DNA from: Methanothermococcus okinawensis | GTDB lineage: Archaea > AGJL01 > Methanococci > Methanococcales > Methanococcaceae | NCBI GenBank assembly: GCA_015661555.1 | Contig: DQVW01000051.1 | Span: 1 to 11,384, forward strand | DNA: 11,384 bases | Reading direction: 5' to 3' | Notes under the pieces: model-generated | Databases searched by the model: none | Told to the model about the DNA's origin: nothing | What the model saw: only the letters and a program-made list of their open reading frames with translations | In this document: piece after piece, positions 5,595 to 11,384 of the stretch | Numbering within the stretch: the first letter of the stretch is position 1 | Layout of the letters: each line of letters begins with the position of its first letter | Translations under genes and position numbers: made by a program

Positions 5595-6346
5595 ACCTTA
5601 TACTTATTTAGATAACCTCTAGGTGTAACCATCTTGTTGAGGATTATCCTGGTGTTGGTGTTCCCCACTATCAAGGTGGTGTTCATATCTATGAACTTCA
5701 TATATTCCTCTAAGTGGTTACATATATCCCCTATCTTTGTAATCCTGTATTCCTCCCCCTCTCTTCCAGCGTTTTTAACAATACCCACTATATAATCCAC
5801 TCCCCTCTTTTCCCCGTACTCCTTTATAACCTCCAGGGTTTTCAAGAAGGGTTTCTTTCTGGTTTTACTTACAGGGTTGTATATCGCCAGAACAAAATCC
5901 CCCTCCAAGGCACACCTTACCCTCTTAAGTATGGTCTCCAATGGTGTAAGTAGATCACTTAGACTGACAACTACAAAGTCGTGATTTAGAGGAGCCCCCA
6001 ATATGGCAGAGGATGCACTGGCGGCTGTAACACCACTGACTATCCTTATAGGTACCTTATACCCCTCCTTCTCAGCTAACTCATAAACTAGGGAGGCCAT
6101 ACCGTATATAGTGGCATCTCCACTGGATACCAGTGCAACATCCCTTCTCTCCCCCTCCTTCAGGGCGTACCTTACACGTTCTATCTCTCCCCTCATCCCT
6201 GTGGTGTAGATCTCCTTCTTAAATCTCTCTATATACCTTCTATATCCAGTGTAGCACACTATTAGGTCTACCTTATTTAACACCTCTTCAGCCTCCCTTG
6301 TAAAGTACTTCTCCCCACCTGGTCCTATACCTACCACGTAGAGCAT
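5591..6346 (-). CDS. cbiH: Precorrin-3B / cobalt-precorrin C17-methyltransferase
   Basis: A 251-residue tetrapyrrole methylase of the CobJ/CbiH branch, which uses SAM to methylate C17 during ring contraction in cobalamin synthesis. Methanogens need the resulting corrinoid for the Mtr methyltransferase. The N-terminus has Val-Val-Gly-Ile-Gly-Pro-Gly-Gly (4-11), followed by Cys-Tyr-Thr-Gly-Tyr (31-35), typical of CobJ, the SAM-site Val-Ser-Ser-Gly-Asp-Ala-Thr-Ile-Tyr-Gly-Met-Ala and later Ala-Ile-Tyr-Asn-Pro-Val-Ser-Lys-Thr-Arg and Ile-Val-Gly-Asn-Thr-Asn-Thr, also family signatures. Start ATG 6346 has SD GGAGAT four bases upstream, inside the end of the DUF2100 gene (8-base spacing). It is last in a minus-strand unit after argZ and DUF2100. 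No other cobalamin gene is in view. Confidence 0.9.
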   Translation of the reverse strand: MLYVVGIGPGGEKYFTREAEEVLNKVDLIVCYTGYRRYIERFKKEIYTTGMRGEIERVRYALKEGERRDVALVSSGDATIYGMASLVYELAEKEGYKVPIRIVSGVTAASASSAILGAPLNHDFVVVSLSDLLTPLETILKRVRCALEGDFVLAIYNPVSKTRKKPFLKTLEVIKEYGEKRGVDYIVGIVKNAGREGEEYRITKIGDICNHLEEYMKFIDMNTTLIVGNTNTRIILNKMVTPRGYLNKYKV

Positions 6347-6354
6347 GCTATCTC

Positions 6355-7014
6355 CTAGAGATCTAGATCCTCTATATCCATCTTTTTAGCACCGTATAAC
6401 TCCCTGGCCCTTAAATATACCAGTTGGTCTCCCCTGTTCTTCCCATCTACTATAACTACTACCTCGGAGGGTTTCAACTTCTCTATCAATCTCCTTATCT
6501 CTCTTCTCACAATCTCACACTTTTTGGAGATACCTTTAAGGGCCTTTTCATTTATATCTGGTCTAATTAACTTCATATCCTCTGGGTGTAAGACACCATC
6601 TGTGGAGATCACGTTTATCTCGGGCATCCTACTCTTTAAACTTCTCAGTAATCTCTTACTACTAACGATGTACAACACATCCTTCCTTAACTTCGCCTCC
6701 CCCTGAAATTTGAAACCAAAACCTTCCAACACCTTATCCAGGTGTCTCTTACACTTAAATATCAATCTACAGAACTCCTTAGCCTCCTCCTCATCTAGTT
6801 TATGGTGGGGTGCCTTCCTGTAGAGGTAATCGTCAGCCTCTATAAGGGTATATATGGCACTTTTAAATTCCCCTACATCTATCCTTCCCCCTTTCGCATC
6901 CCTGTAGGATACTGAAGACTTTACCTCTCCAGTATCAATCCCCCGACTACTTAGATTGTGTATAGTGGAGATGGCCTTCTTTATCAGGGCCTTTGAGTCC
7001 TCCATCCTATCCAT
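6355..7014 (-). CDS. DUF2100-like conserved methanogen protein
   Basis: A 219-residue protein without a recognised catalytic motif; I tentatively place it in DUF2100, a family of unknown function mostly from methanogens. It is soluble and strongly charged. Helices dominate residues 5-110, with an Asp-Asp-Tyr-Leu-Tyr-Arg-Lys-Ala-Pro-His-His segment and two Cys (Glu-Phe-Cys-Arg-Leu-Ile-Phe-Lys-Cys-Lys). A later alpha/beta part has strands Val-Leu-Tyr-Ile-Val-Ser-Ser and Val-Val-Val-Ile-Val-Asp-Gly-Lys-Asn-Arg-Gly-Asp-Gln. I choose ATG 7014 because GTGAT ends three bases upstream, the spacing seen elsewhere here. The longer alternative is TTG 7029, overlapping the argZ TGA as TTGA with AGGTAA five to six bases upstream. 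It lies between argZ and cbiH in one transcription unit. Confidence 0.72.
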   Translation of the reverse strand: MDRMEDSKALIKKAISTIHNLSSRGIDTGEVKSSVSYRDAKGGRIDVGEFKSAIYTLIEADDYLYRKAPHHKLDEEEAKEFCRLIFKCKRHLDKVLEGFGFKFQGEAKLRKDVLYIVSSKRLLRSLKSRMPEINVISTDGVLHPEDMKLIRPDINEKALKGISKKCEIVRREIRRLIEKLKPSEVVVIVDGKNRGDQLVYLRARELYGAKKMDIEDLDL

Positions 7015-7025
7015 GGTATCACATT

Positions 7026-8297
7026 TCAATGATTGTTACCTGATTCCCCACCTTTCTCCTGCTCCAACTTCTCCAACTCCTCCACCAGTCGAGTGATAAA
7101 TACTCCAACGTCGGTAACAACCCCTATAGCCTGGGATGTACCTCTATCCATTAACTTGGTTACAGCATCTGAGTTAATGTCTACACAGATGGTTTTTATA
7201 TAGGAGGGCATGAGATTCCCAGTTGCTATGGAGTGAAGTAAGGTTGACATCATGAGAACCATCTTCTTATCTAGGAGTAACTCCCTCATCCTGTCCTGGG
7301 CCTCTACAACATCGGTTATAACATCTGGTAGCGGGCCGTCATCCCTTATACTCCCAGCTAGTACATAGGGGACCTTGTTCTTAACACATTCATACATTAT
7401 TCCCTCTTTTATTACCCCCTGCTCCACGGCGTCTTTGATACTCCCAGCCTTCATTATGGTATTTATGGCGTAGATGTGATGTTTATGCCCTCCCAGTACA
7501 GGTTTTCCCGTTGAGAGATCTACCCCTAAAGAGGTGCCGTAGAGGACACTCTCTATATCGTGGGTTGCAAGTGCATTACCTGCAAAGAGTGCCTGGACAT
7601 ACCCCATCTTTATCAACTTTGCAAGTGCTGGACCTCCTCCAGTATGTATCACCGCAGGACCTGCCACCACCACTATACCTCCCTTCCCAGTTCTCCTGTA
7701 CTCCTCCCTTATCTTATACATCTCCCTGGCTATCTTCTTTATAATAGCCTCCTTTGGTTTCTCCGCAGAGACCTCAGATTTCATAAACTCAAATAGCTGC
7801 CCCTTTTCCCTGGGCCTCTCTGGCGGTATCACCCTTATCCCCTTATGCCCCACAACTACAAGATCCCCCTTCTTAACCTCCCTTATCACCTTGGTCTCTG
7901 CCCTCATCTCCTCTGGATAGACCACGATAACTCCATCCATCTTAGGTTTTTCAACCTCTATCCACTGACCCTTATACTTGATATATGTGGGATGGTTAGT
8001 TGTGGAGTAGAATCCATCTGGTAGTACCTTATCCCTCTCAGCCCTCTTCACCTCAACATCTTCAATCTCAGGAATCTCCGCCCCAATATTCTGTAACTCC
8101 TCCAGTATTTTATCCAGGTGTGCCTGATCTTTACCTATCACAAGTATTCTCGCATAGGAGATGTCAGTTTTCCTCTTACCTATGTTGAACTCCAGTACCT
8201 TGTAGTCCCCTCCAAGTTCCAGTATGGTATCAAATACCTTTGGCAGGATAAGGTTGTCTATTATATGTCCCTTTAACTCTATCTCCCTTGCAAACAT
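7026..8297 (-). CDS. argZ: Ornithine cyclodeaminase, archaeal LOR/SDH-domain type (TIGR00300)
   Basis: A 423-residue homologue of M. jannaschii MJ1480 and the M. maripaludis ornithine cyclodeaminase, which cyclises L-ornithine to L-proline with release of ammonia using NAD. This is the methanogen route to proline where ProABC is missing. An N-terminal region (about 1-110) shares the LOR/SDH bifunctional-domain pattern, followed by a beta-rich segment (about 110-180). The C-terminal Rossmann-like domain carries Val-Val-Val-Ala-Gly-Pro-Ala-Val-Ile-His-Thr-Gly-Gly-Gly, Ala-Gly-Asn-Ala-Leu-Ala-Thr-His-Asp-Ile-Glu, Gly-Gly-His-Lys-His-His-Ile-Tyr and Ser-Ile-Arg-Asp-Asp-Gly-Pro-Leu-Pro-Asp. There is no arginine-dihydrolase domain of the cyanobacterial ArgZ kind, so the symbol is loose. 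Start ATG 8297 has GGTGAG four bases upstream; in-frame GTG 8306 is part of that SD. First gene of the minus-strand unit. Confidence 0.85.
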   Translation of the reverse strand: MFAREIELKGHIIDNLILPKVFDTILELGGDYKVLEFNIGKRKTDISYARILVIGKDQAHLDKILEELQNIGAEIPEIEDVEVKRAERDKVLPDGFYSTTNHPTYIKYKGQWIEVEKPKMDGVIVVYPEEMRAETKVIREVKKGDLVVVGHKGIRVIPPERPREKGQLFEFMKSEVSAEKPKEAIIKKIAREMYKIREEYRRTGKGGIVVVAGPAVIHTGGGPALAKLIKMGYVQALFAGNALATHDIESVLYGTSLGVDLSTGKPVLGGHKHHIYAINTIMKAGSIKDAVEQGVIKEGIMYECVKNKVPYVLAGSIRDDGPLPDVITDVVEAQDRMRELLLDKKMVLMMSTLLHSIATGNLMPSYIKTICVDINSDAVTKLMDRGTSQAIGVVTDVGVFITRLVEELEKLEQEKGGESGNNH

Positions 8298-8365
8298 CGG
8301 GCTCACCTTATAAATAGTAGTGATAATAATTTTTATTATTAGGTTATAAAAGTTAAGGAGATATC
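8298..8365. promoter_or_regulatory. Divergent promoter region argZ / AMMECR1 with central palindrome
   Basis: A 68-base spacer holds two facing TATA-like elements: TTATAAAT (8308-8315, +) about 54 bases before the AMMECR1 ATG, and TTTTATAA on the minus strand (8351-8344) about 50 bases before the argZ ATG. Midway lies a perfect inverted repeat, TAATAAT, four T, ATTATTA (8324-8341). Predicted starts (about 25 bases from each TATA) fall in or beside the repeat. SD GGAGAT lies three bases before ATG 8366. Assignments are by eye; AT-rich DNA gives such repeats easily. Confidence 0.55.
8302..8307 (-). promoter_or_regulatory. SD of argZ containing an in-frame GTG
   Basis: GGTGAG on the minus strand ends four bases before ATG 8297. 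Its GTG (8306-8304) is in frame, and taking it as the start would remove the SD. This decides the start in favour of the ATG. Confidence 0.7.
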
Positions 8366-8974
8366 ATGGATAGATTGACCTTAGAAGAGGGTACATTCGC
8401 AGTAAGATATGCCAGAGCTGTTATTGAAAACCATCTTGCAGGCAGGGATATAGAGGCGGTGGAATATCCTGAAAAGTTCAATGAACCTAGAGGTGTTTTT
8501 GTAACCCTCCATACCTATCCGGAGCGAGCATTGAGGGGATGTATCGGAATACCTGAACCTATCATGCCCCTTATAAAGGCTCTTAAGGAGGCTGCAATAA
8601 GTGCTGCAGTTAAGGACCCTAGATTCCCCCCTGTCACTCTAGAGGAGATGGACAACATAGTGGTAGAGGTAAGTGTGTTAACACCACCTAAGTTGATAGA
8701 GGTGGAGGATCCCCTGGAGTACCTGGAGAAGATAGAGATAGGTAGAGATGGGTTAATAATAGAGTACGGGATATACAGGGGGTTACTACTACCTCAGGTT
8801 CCTGTGGAGCAGGGATGGGAGGTTGCAGAGTACCTCTCCCACCTATGTCTCAAGGCCTCCCTACCCCCAGATGCCTGGCTTAAATACCCTGTAAAGATAT
8901 ACTCCTTCCAGGCCCAGATATTCGAGGAGGTTAGTCCTCGAGGTCCAGTAGTTGAGAAGAGTTTAGGTAGATAA
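8366..8974 (+). CDS. AMMECR1 family protein
   Basis: A 202-residue member of the AMMECR1 family, conserved in archaea and eukaryotes and without an established biochemical activity. The hallmark Leu-Arg-Gly-Cys-Ile-Gly is at 56-61, preceded by Gly-Val-Phe-Val-Thr-Leu. Also present are Ala-Ala-x-x-Asp-Pro-Arg-Phe-Pro-Pro-Val, Glu-Val-Ser-Val-Leu-Thr-Pro-Pro and the C-terminal Gly-Leu-Leu-Leu-Pro-Gln-Val-Pro-Val-Glu-Gln-Gly-Trp (about 139-151). Length equals that of solved archaeal homologues, so the protein is complete. The strictly kept Cys and Arg suggest an enzyme or nucleic-acid-linked role, but that is conjecture. SD GGAGAT precedes ATG 8366 by three bases. Only nine bases separate its stop from the tRNA methyltransferase start, so the two are surely co-transcribed. 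Confidence 0.93.
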   Translation: MDRLTLEEGTFAVRYARAVIENHLAGRDIEAVEYPEKFNEPRGVFVTLHTYPERALRGCIGIPEPIMPLIKALKEAAISAAVKDPRFPPVTLEEMDNIVVEVSVLTPPKLIEVEDPLEYLEKIEIGRDGLIIEYGIYRGLLLPQVPVEQGWEVAEYLSHLCLKASLPPDAWLKYPVKIYSFQAQIFEEVSPRGPVVEKSLGR

Positions 8975-8983
8975 GGGGTGATC
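8975..8983 (+). promoter_or_regulatory. SD filling the whole AMMECR1-trmG10 gap
   Basis: GGGGTGATC, an almost full-length anti-SD match, occupies exactly the nine bases between the AMMECR1 stop (8972-8974) and ATG 8984. The in-frame GTG at 8978 lies inside it and is rejected as a start. Confidence 0.75.
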
Positions 8984-10051
8984 ATGGAGGCTGGATTTCT
9001 CCTTCTAAAGGAGCATGAAACACTTCCACTATCTGAATTAAGGGCCCTCCTGGAGGTCTATCCAGTGGGAGATAAGTTGGAGATTCTCAACAACTACGGG
9101 GTAGTATCCTCCTCCCTAGATAGATCCACCCTTGTGGACTACATAGATAGGATTATTTGGAGAGGTGCCTATATCGAGGAGGGGCACCTCATAGTTACTA
9201 AGGTGGAGTACAGTGGATCTCTAAGGGAGGGCCTTGAAACACTTCTCCAGAGGTTGAGGGAGCTCCCCTCTGAGGAGATCCTCTCCACCCTCCAGATGGA
9301 TCCCTCTAGGGATACCTTTGCAGTTAGGGCTGTGAAGATAGGGGAGGGGGATGTAAGTTCCCCTACTGTGGAGAGAGTAGTTGGAGGTGTCTTAAAGGAG
9401 AAGACTGGGGCAGGGGTAAATCTTGAGAAGCCCTCGAAGGTTATAAAGGTGGTGATACTTCAAAACAGGATATATCTAGGACTACTTGTTAGAAGGAGGG
9501 ATAGGAAGTACTTCTACAACAACAGGCCTCACCTAAGGGCCTACTTCCACCCTGGAAGTATCCTCCCAAAACTTGCCAGGGGAATGATAAACCTGGCCAG
9601 GTTGAGGGAGGGAGACATACTTCTAGACCCCTTCTGTGGAGTAGGAGGGTTTCTAATAGAGGGAGGGATGATAGGTTGTAGGTTGATAGGCTGTGACATC
9701 GACGAGAGGATGATAAGGGGCACCCTGTTGAATTTAAAACACTACAACCTGGAGGATAGAATAGTGGAGATAAAGAGGATGGACGCCAAGGACATTGTGG
9801 ACTATCTAAGATCCAGAGGTGTTGAAAGTGTAGATGCCATCGTTACAGATCCACCTTACGGTATACTTACCTCTGTAAAGGGGGACATACCTGGTATTCT
9901 AAAAAAACTTGGTGACATCCTAAAGGAAGGGGGATACATGGTATTTGCCTTTCCCAGGGAGGTGAAGTTGGATTTAGAGTTGGTGGAGATACATAAGTTG
10001 TACGTCCACGGTGGTCTAACGAGGCATATCCACGTATATAGAAAGACTTAA
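8984..10051 (+). CDS. trmG10: tRNA (guanine10-N2)-methyltransferase, THUMP-type
   Basis: A 355-residue archaeal Trm11/TrmG10-type enzyme, which methylates the exocyclic amine of G10 in tRNA, in archaea to m2G and m2,2G. The N-terminal half (about 1-165) corresponds to the ferredoxin-like plus THUMP tRNA-binding region, ending with the strands Lys-Val-Ile-Lys-Val-Val-Ile and Tyr-Leu-Gly-Leu-Leu-Val. A linker with Asn-Arg-Pro-His-Leu-Arg-Ala-Tyr-Phe-His-Pro-Gly-Ser follows, family-typical. The Rossmann methyltransferase domain has motif I Leu-Leu-Asp-Pro-Phe-Cys-Gly-Val-Gly-Gly-Phe (Asp215), Gly-Cys-Asp-Ile-Asp, and catalytic Asp-Pro-Pro-Tyr-Gly (289-293). ATG 8984 directly follows its SD. Co-transcribed with AMMECR1; its TAA interlocks with that of the convergent GTPase gene. 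Confidence 0.92.
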   Translation: MEAGFLLLKEHETLPLSELRALLEVYPVGDKLEILNNYGVVSSSLDRSTLVDYIDRIIWRGAYIEEGHLIVTKVEYSGSLREGLETLLQRLRELPSEEILSTLQMDPSRDTFAVRAVKIGEGDVSSPTVERVVGGVLKEKTGAGVNLEKPSKVIKVVILQNRIYLGLLVRRRDRKYFYNNRPHLRAYFHPGSILPKLARGMINLARLREGDILLDPFCGVGGFLIEGGMIGCRLIGCDIDERMIRGTLLNLKHYNLEDRIVEIKRMDAKDIVDYLRSRGVESVDAIVTDPPYGILTSVKGDIPGILKKLGDILKEGGYMVFAFPREVKLDLELVEIHKLYVHGGLTRHIHVYRKT

Positions 10052-11109
10052 GAACATTGATTCTCCTGGGAATCGAGTTTTTTAGAGGATTTCAATACCT
10101 CGATTATCTTCTTCTTGAGAGCCTCCAGGTTGATACCCTTCTCAGTGGATATTTTAACCACATCTTTAATACCTAGCTCCTTTAAAAATCTCTCTACCTT
10201 CTCCAGGTTCTCCCTGTACTCCTTCTCATCTATGTCTATCTTGTTGATGGCAACTATCACAGGTACGTCAAAGGTTTCTGTGATCTCCTTCAGTAGATTC
10301 AACTGCTCCTCTATGGAGTATCCACAGTACTCCGTGGGATCTATGACGTACACTATTGCATCTGCAAGGTAGTTAAGGGCTACCACTGCATGTAGCTCTA
10401 TGTCGTTCCTCTCGTAGATTGGCCTATCAAGTATTCCAGGTGTGTCTATAAACTGGATGTCATAGTGGGAGTATCCTATGTTGAGCCCCTTAGTTGTAAA
10501 GGGGTAGGAGTTAACCTCAGGTTCAGCATCTGTCAACCTTCTTAGAAGTGAGGACTTTCCAACGTTGGGATACCCTGCTATTACCACTGTTGGCATATCT
10601 TTAACTGTGGGGATGTTCTTCAACTTCTCCCTGGCTACTGCAATACAGGCTAGATGGGGATATATCTGTTTAAGTATGGATGAGACTCTACCGAAGAACT
10701 CCCTCCTTATCTTCGAGGCCTCCTGTGGAGTTCTAGCCCTCCTTACCCTTTTACTGTATGTGTTTCCAAGTTTTCTTATCAACTGGGAGGCCCAGTTTAT
10801 AGCTCCGAGGGACTTCTTAAATTCATCGGTATCTATGAGGATCTCTACTATCTCCCTGTAAAAGGGGCTGAGATTGTCTAGAGAGGGTGTCCTCTTTACG
10901 ATGTTGGAGAGGTAATCTGCTACAACGGAAGTTGCAGTTCTTATCTTCTGATCCTCTATAACCCTGGACTTGTATAGGCTGAAACCTATTGTAGATTTTC
11001 GAAGATTTTCTGCAGCCTTTTCTGCCCTGTTGTAGGCTTTATTCATAAGTTCCTCTGGAAGGAGGATGGTAGGGATCTTCTTAAATGGATTATCCTCCCT
11101 TTTTTTCAT
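10048..11109 (-). CDS. NOG1-like GTP-binding protein (MJ1408-like)
   Basis: A 353-residue GTPase of the archaeal NOG1 group in the TRAFAC/OBG-HflX class. An N-terminal helical domain (about 15-170) resembles the NOG1 N-terminal bundle that inserts into the pre-large ribosomal subunit. The G domain follows: G1 Gly-Tyr-Pro-Asn-Val-Gly-Lys-Ser (179-186), G2 Thr in Pro-Phe-Thr-Thr-Lys-Gly (203-208), G3 Asp-Thr-Pro-Gly (222-225), G4 Asn-Lys-Ile-Asp (289-292), G5 Ser-Thr-Glu-Lys-Gly (321-325). It stops soon after the G domain, lacking the long C-terminal extension of eukaryotic Nog1. A role in 50S assembly is inferred by homology. I start at ATG 11109, three bases after GGTGAA; the TTG at 11139 has no SD. 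The gene ends convergently on trmG10 within TTAA. Confidence 0.92.
   Translation of the reverse strand: MKKREDNPFKKIPTILLPEELMNKAYNRAEKAAENLRKSTIGFSLYKSRVIEDQKIRTATSVVADYLSNIVKRTPSLDNLSPFYREIVEILIDTDEFKKSLGAINWASQLIRKLGNTYSKRVRRARTPQEASKIRREFFGRVSSILKQIYPHLACIAVAREKLKNIPTVKDMPTVVIAGYPNVGKSSLLRRLTDAEPEVNSYPFTTKGLNIGYSHYDIQFIDTPGILDRPIYERNDIELHAVVALNYLADAIVYVIDPTEYCGYSIEEQLNLLKEITETFDVPVIVAINKIDIDEKEYRENLEKVERFLKELGIKDVVKISTEKGINLEALKKKIIEVLKSSKKLDSQENQCS
10078..10083 (+). terminator. Possible oligo-T terminator of AMMECR1-trmG10 inside the GTPase gene
   Basis: Six T on the plus strand lie 27 bases after the trmG10 stop, within the opposite-strand 3' coding end of the NOG1-like gene, where they encode Lys. 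It could end the plus-strand transcript, as there is no spacer. The run may only reflect the Lys codons. Confidence 0.3.
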
Positions 11110-11162
11110 AATTTCACCAATTAAAAGGATTAATCTCAATTATACTATGATATAATTTCACC
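11108..11162. repeat. Two 11-bp direct repeats ATAATTTCACC, 44 bp apart
   Basis: Identical copies occupy 11108-11118 and 11152-11162. The first holds the SD and start of the GTPase gene (read on minus as GGTGAAATTAT); the second overlaps its presumed TATA element. A TTAATCT-like word follows each copy (11130-11136 and 11170-11176), hinting that a unit of about 40-44 bp was duplicated and then diverged. Confidence 0.6.
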
Positions 11163-11235
11163 TGTTGATTTAATCTTAAAGTATAAAAATACTGTTGTGA
11201 TATTATAGAGGGTAAGTACTGGGAGAGGAGGTAGG
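11110..11235. promoter_or_regulatory. Divergent promoter region NOG1-like GTPase / ABC permease
   Basis: This 126-base AT-rich spacer has back-to-back promoters. On the minus strand AATTATATCAT (about 11157-11147) lies about 44 bases before ATG 11109. On the plus strand TATAAAAAT (11182-11190) lies about 50 bases before ATG 11236. The plus TATA is embedded in a perfect inverted repeat, AGTAT, four A, ATACT (11180-11193). SDs are GGTGAA (minus) and GGAGGT (11227-11232, plus), each three bases from its ATG. Confidence 0.55.
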
Positions 11236-11384
11236 ATGAATTTCCGAAAGTTTATAATACCTTTACTCGGTCTTGCACTCTGGGAACTCCTAGCCCTGTG
11301 GTTAAATAACCCAGTGGTACTCCCACCAGTGGAATGTGTGATAAAGGTCCTAATAAATCCCCAAATGTCTATCCTGGGAACAGG
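11236..11384 (+). CDS. ABC transporter permease, SsuC/TauC/NitT type (partial, 5' end)
   Basis: The first 49 codons of a gene cut by the window edge. A short basic N-terminus (Asn-Phe-Arg-Lys) is followed by one hydrophobic span (residues about 6-24, Leu/Ala/Trp-rich). Next comes Asn-Asn-Pro-Val-Val-Leu-Pro-Pro-Val-Glu-Cys-Val-Ile-Lys-Val-Leu, which fits the Leu-Pro-x-Pro-x-x-Val motif after the first helix of nitrate/sulfonate/taurine-type BPD permeases, where the periplasmic loop precedes the conserved domain. It would form the membrane channel with an ATPase and a solute-binding protein lying outside the window. GGAGGT lies three bases before ATG 11236, and a TATA element about 50 bases upstream. 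Substrate cannot be predicted. Confidence 0.78.
   Translation, partial: MNFRKFIIPLLGLALWELLALWLNNPVVLPPVECVIKVLINPQMSILGT

Noticed and set aside
7511..7796. Two overlapping plus-strand open frames
   Set aside because: They are antisense to argZ, with biased composition (Ser/Pro/Leu) typical of shadow frames over AGG-rich genes.
10565..10861. 98-codon plus-strand open frame
   Set aside because: It is antisense to the GTPase gene, whose motifs are unmistakable; no SD or conserved pattern supports it.
11110..11139. TTG start at 11139 for the GTPase
   Set aside because: It has no SD and the extra codons lie between the TATA element and the true SD; ATG 11109 has GGTGAA at proper spacing.
1..11384. 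Mobile element, CRISPR array, tRNA, rRNA or prophage
   Set aside because: I saw no transposase or integrase motifs, regular repeat-spacer series, tRNA cloverleaf ends or base-composition break; genes are tightly packed and housekeeping.

Overview
The window reads as chromosomal DNA of a hydrogenotrophic, probably thermophilic methanogenic archaeon of the order Methanococcales. The evidence is an AksF-type homoisocitrate dehydrogenase (coenzyme B synthesis), archaeal pelota, KEOPS Pcc1, an archaeal TrmG10-type tRNA methyltransferase, an AMMECR1 protein, a methanogen-type ornithine cyclodeaminase and a cobalamin methylase. Arg is mostly AGG/AGA and Ile often ATA. Shine-Dalgarno (SD) sequences resemble GGAGGTGATC and usually end 1-5 nt before the start. 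The G+C content looks higher than in Methanocaldococcus, so a less AT-rich member such as Methanofervidicoccus is a guess only.

Layout. (1) 3-104 (+): the last codons of an unrecognised gene, ending at an oligo-T tract. (2) 117-1160 (-): pelota. (3) 1239-5094 (+): seven tightly packed genes, aksF, pcc1, a VIT1/CCC1-type metal transporter, a DUF2115 Cys-rich protein, a FeoA-domain protein, a soluble GT2 glycosyltransferase and an MJ0882/RsmC-like methyltransferase. (4) 5199-5594 (+): a small TM2-like membrane protein behind its own AT-rich promoter. (5) 8297-5591 (-): a three-gene unit, ornithine cyclodeaminase, DUF2100 protein and precorrin-3B C17-methyltransferase. (6) 8366-10051 (+): AMMECR1 followed by the tRNA G10 methyltransferase. 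(7) 11109-10048 (-): a NOG1-like GTPase. (8) 11236 to the edge (+): the start of an ABC transporter permease.

How the genes fit together. The content is mainly housekeeping: translation and its quality control (pelota, Pcc1, TrmG10, NOG1-like GTPase, possibly the MJ0882-like methyltransferase), coenzyme B, cobalamin and proline biosynthesis, and a possible iron module (VIT1, DUF2115, FeoA). I see no mobile element, CRISPR array, tRNA, rRNA, frameshift or sign of horizontal transfer. The most unusual structure is in the gene borders. Two convergent pairs share a TTAA in which both stop codons interlock. Two divergent pairs have candidate TATA boxes that face each other, so their initiation complexes should overlap. 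Several starts that look longer are in-frame GTG codons lying inside the SD of the true ATG; I trimmed those genes. No intergenic stretch exceeds 300 bases.
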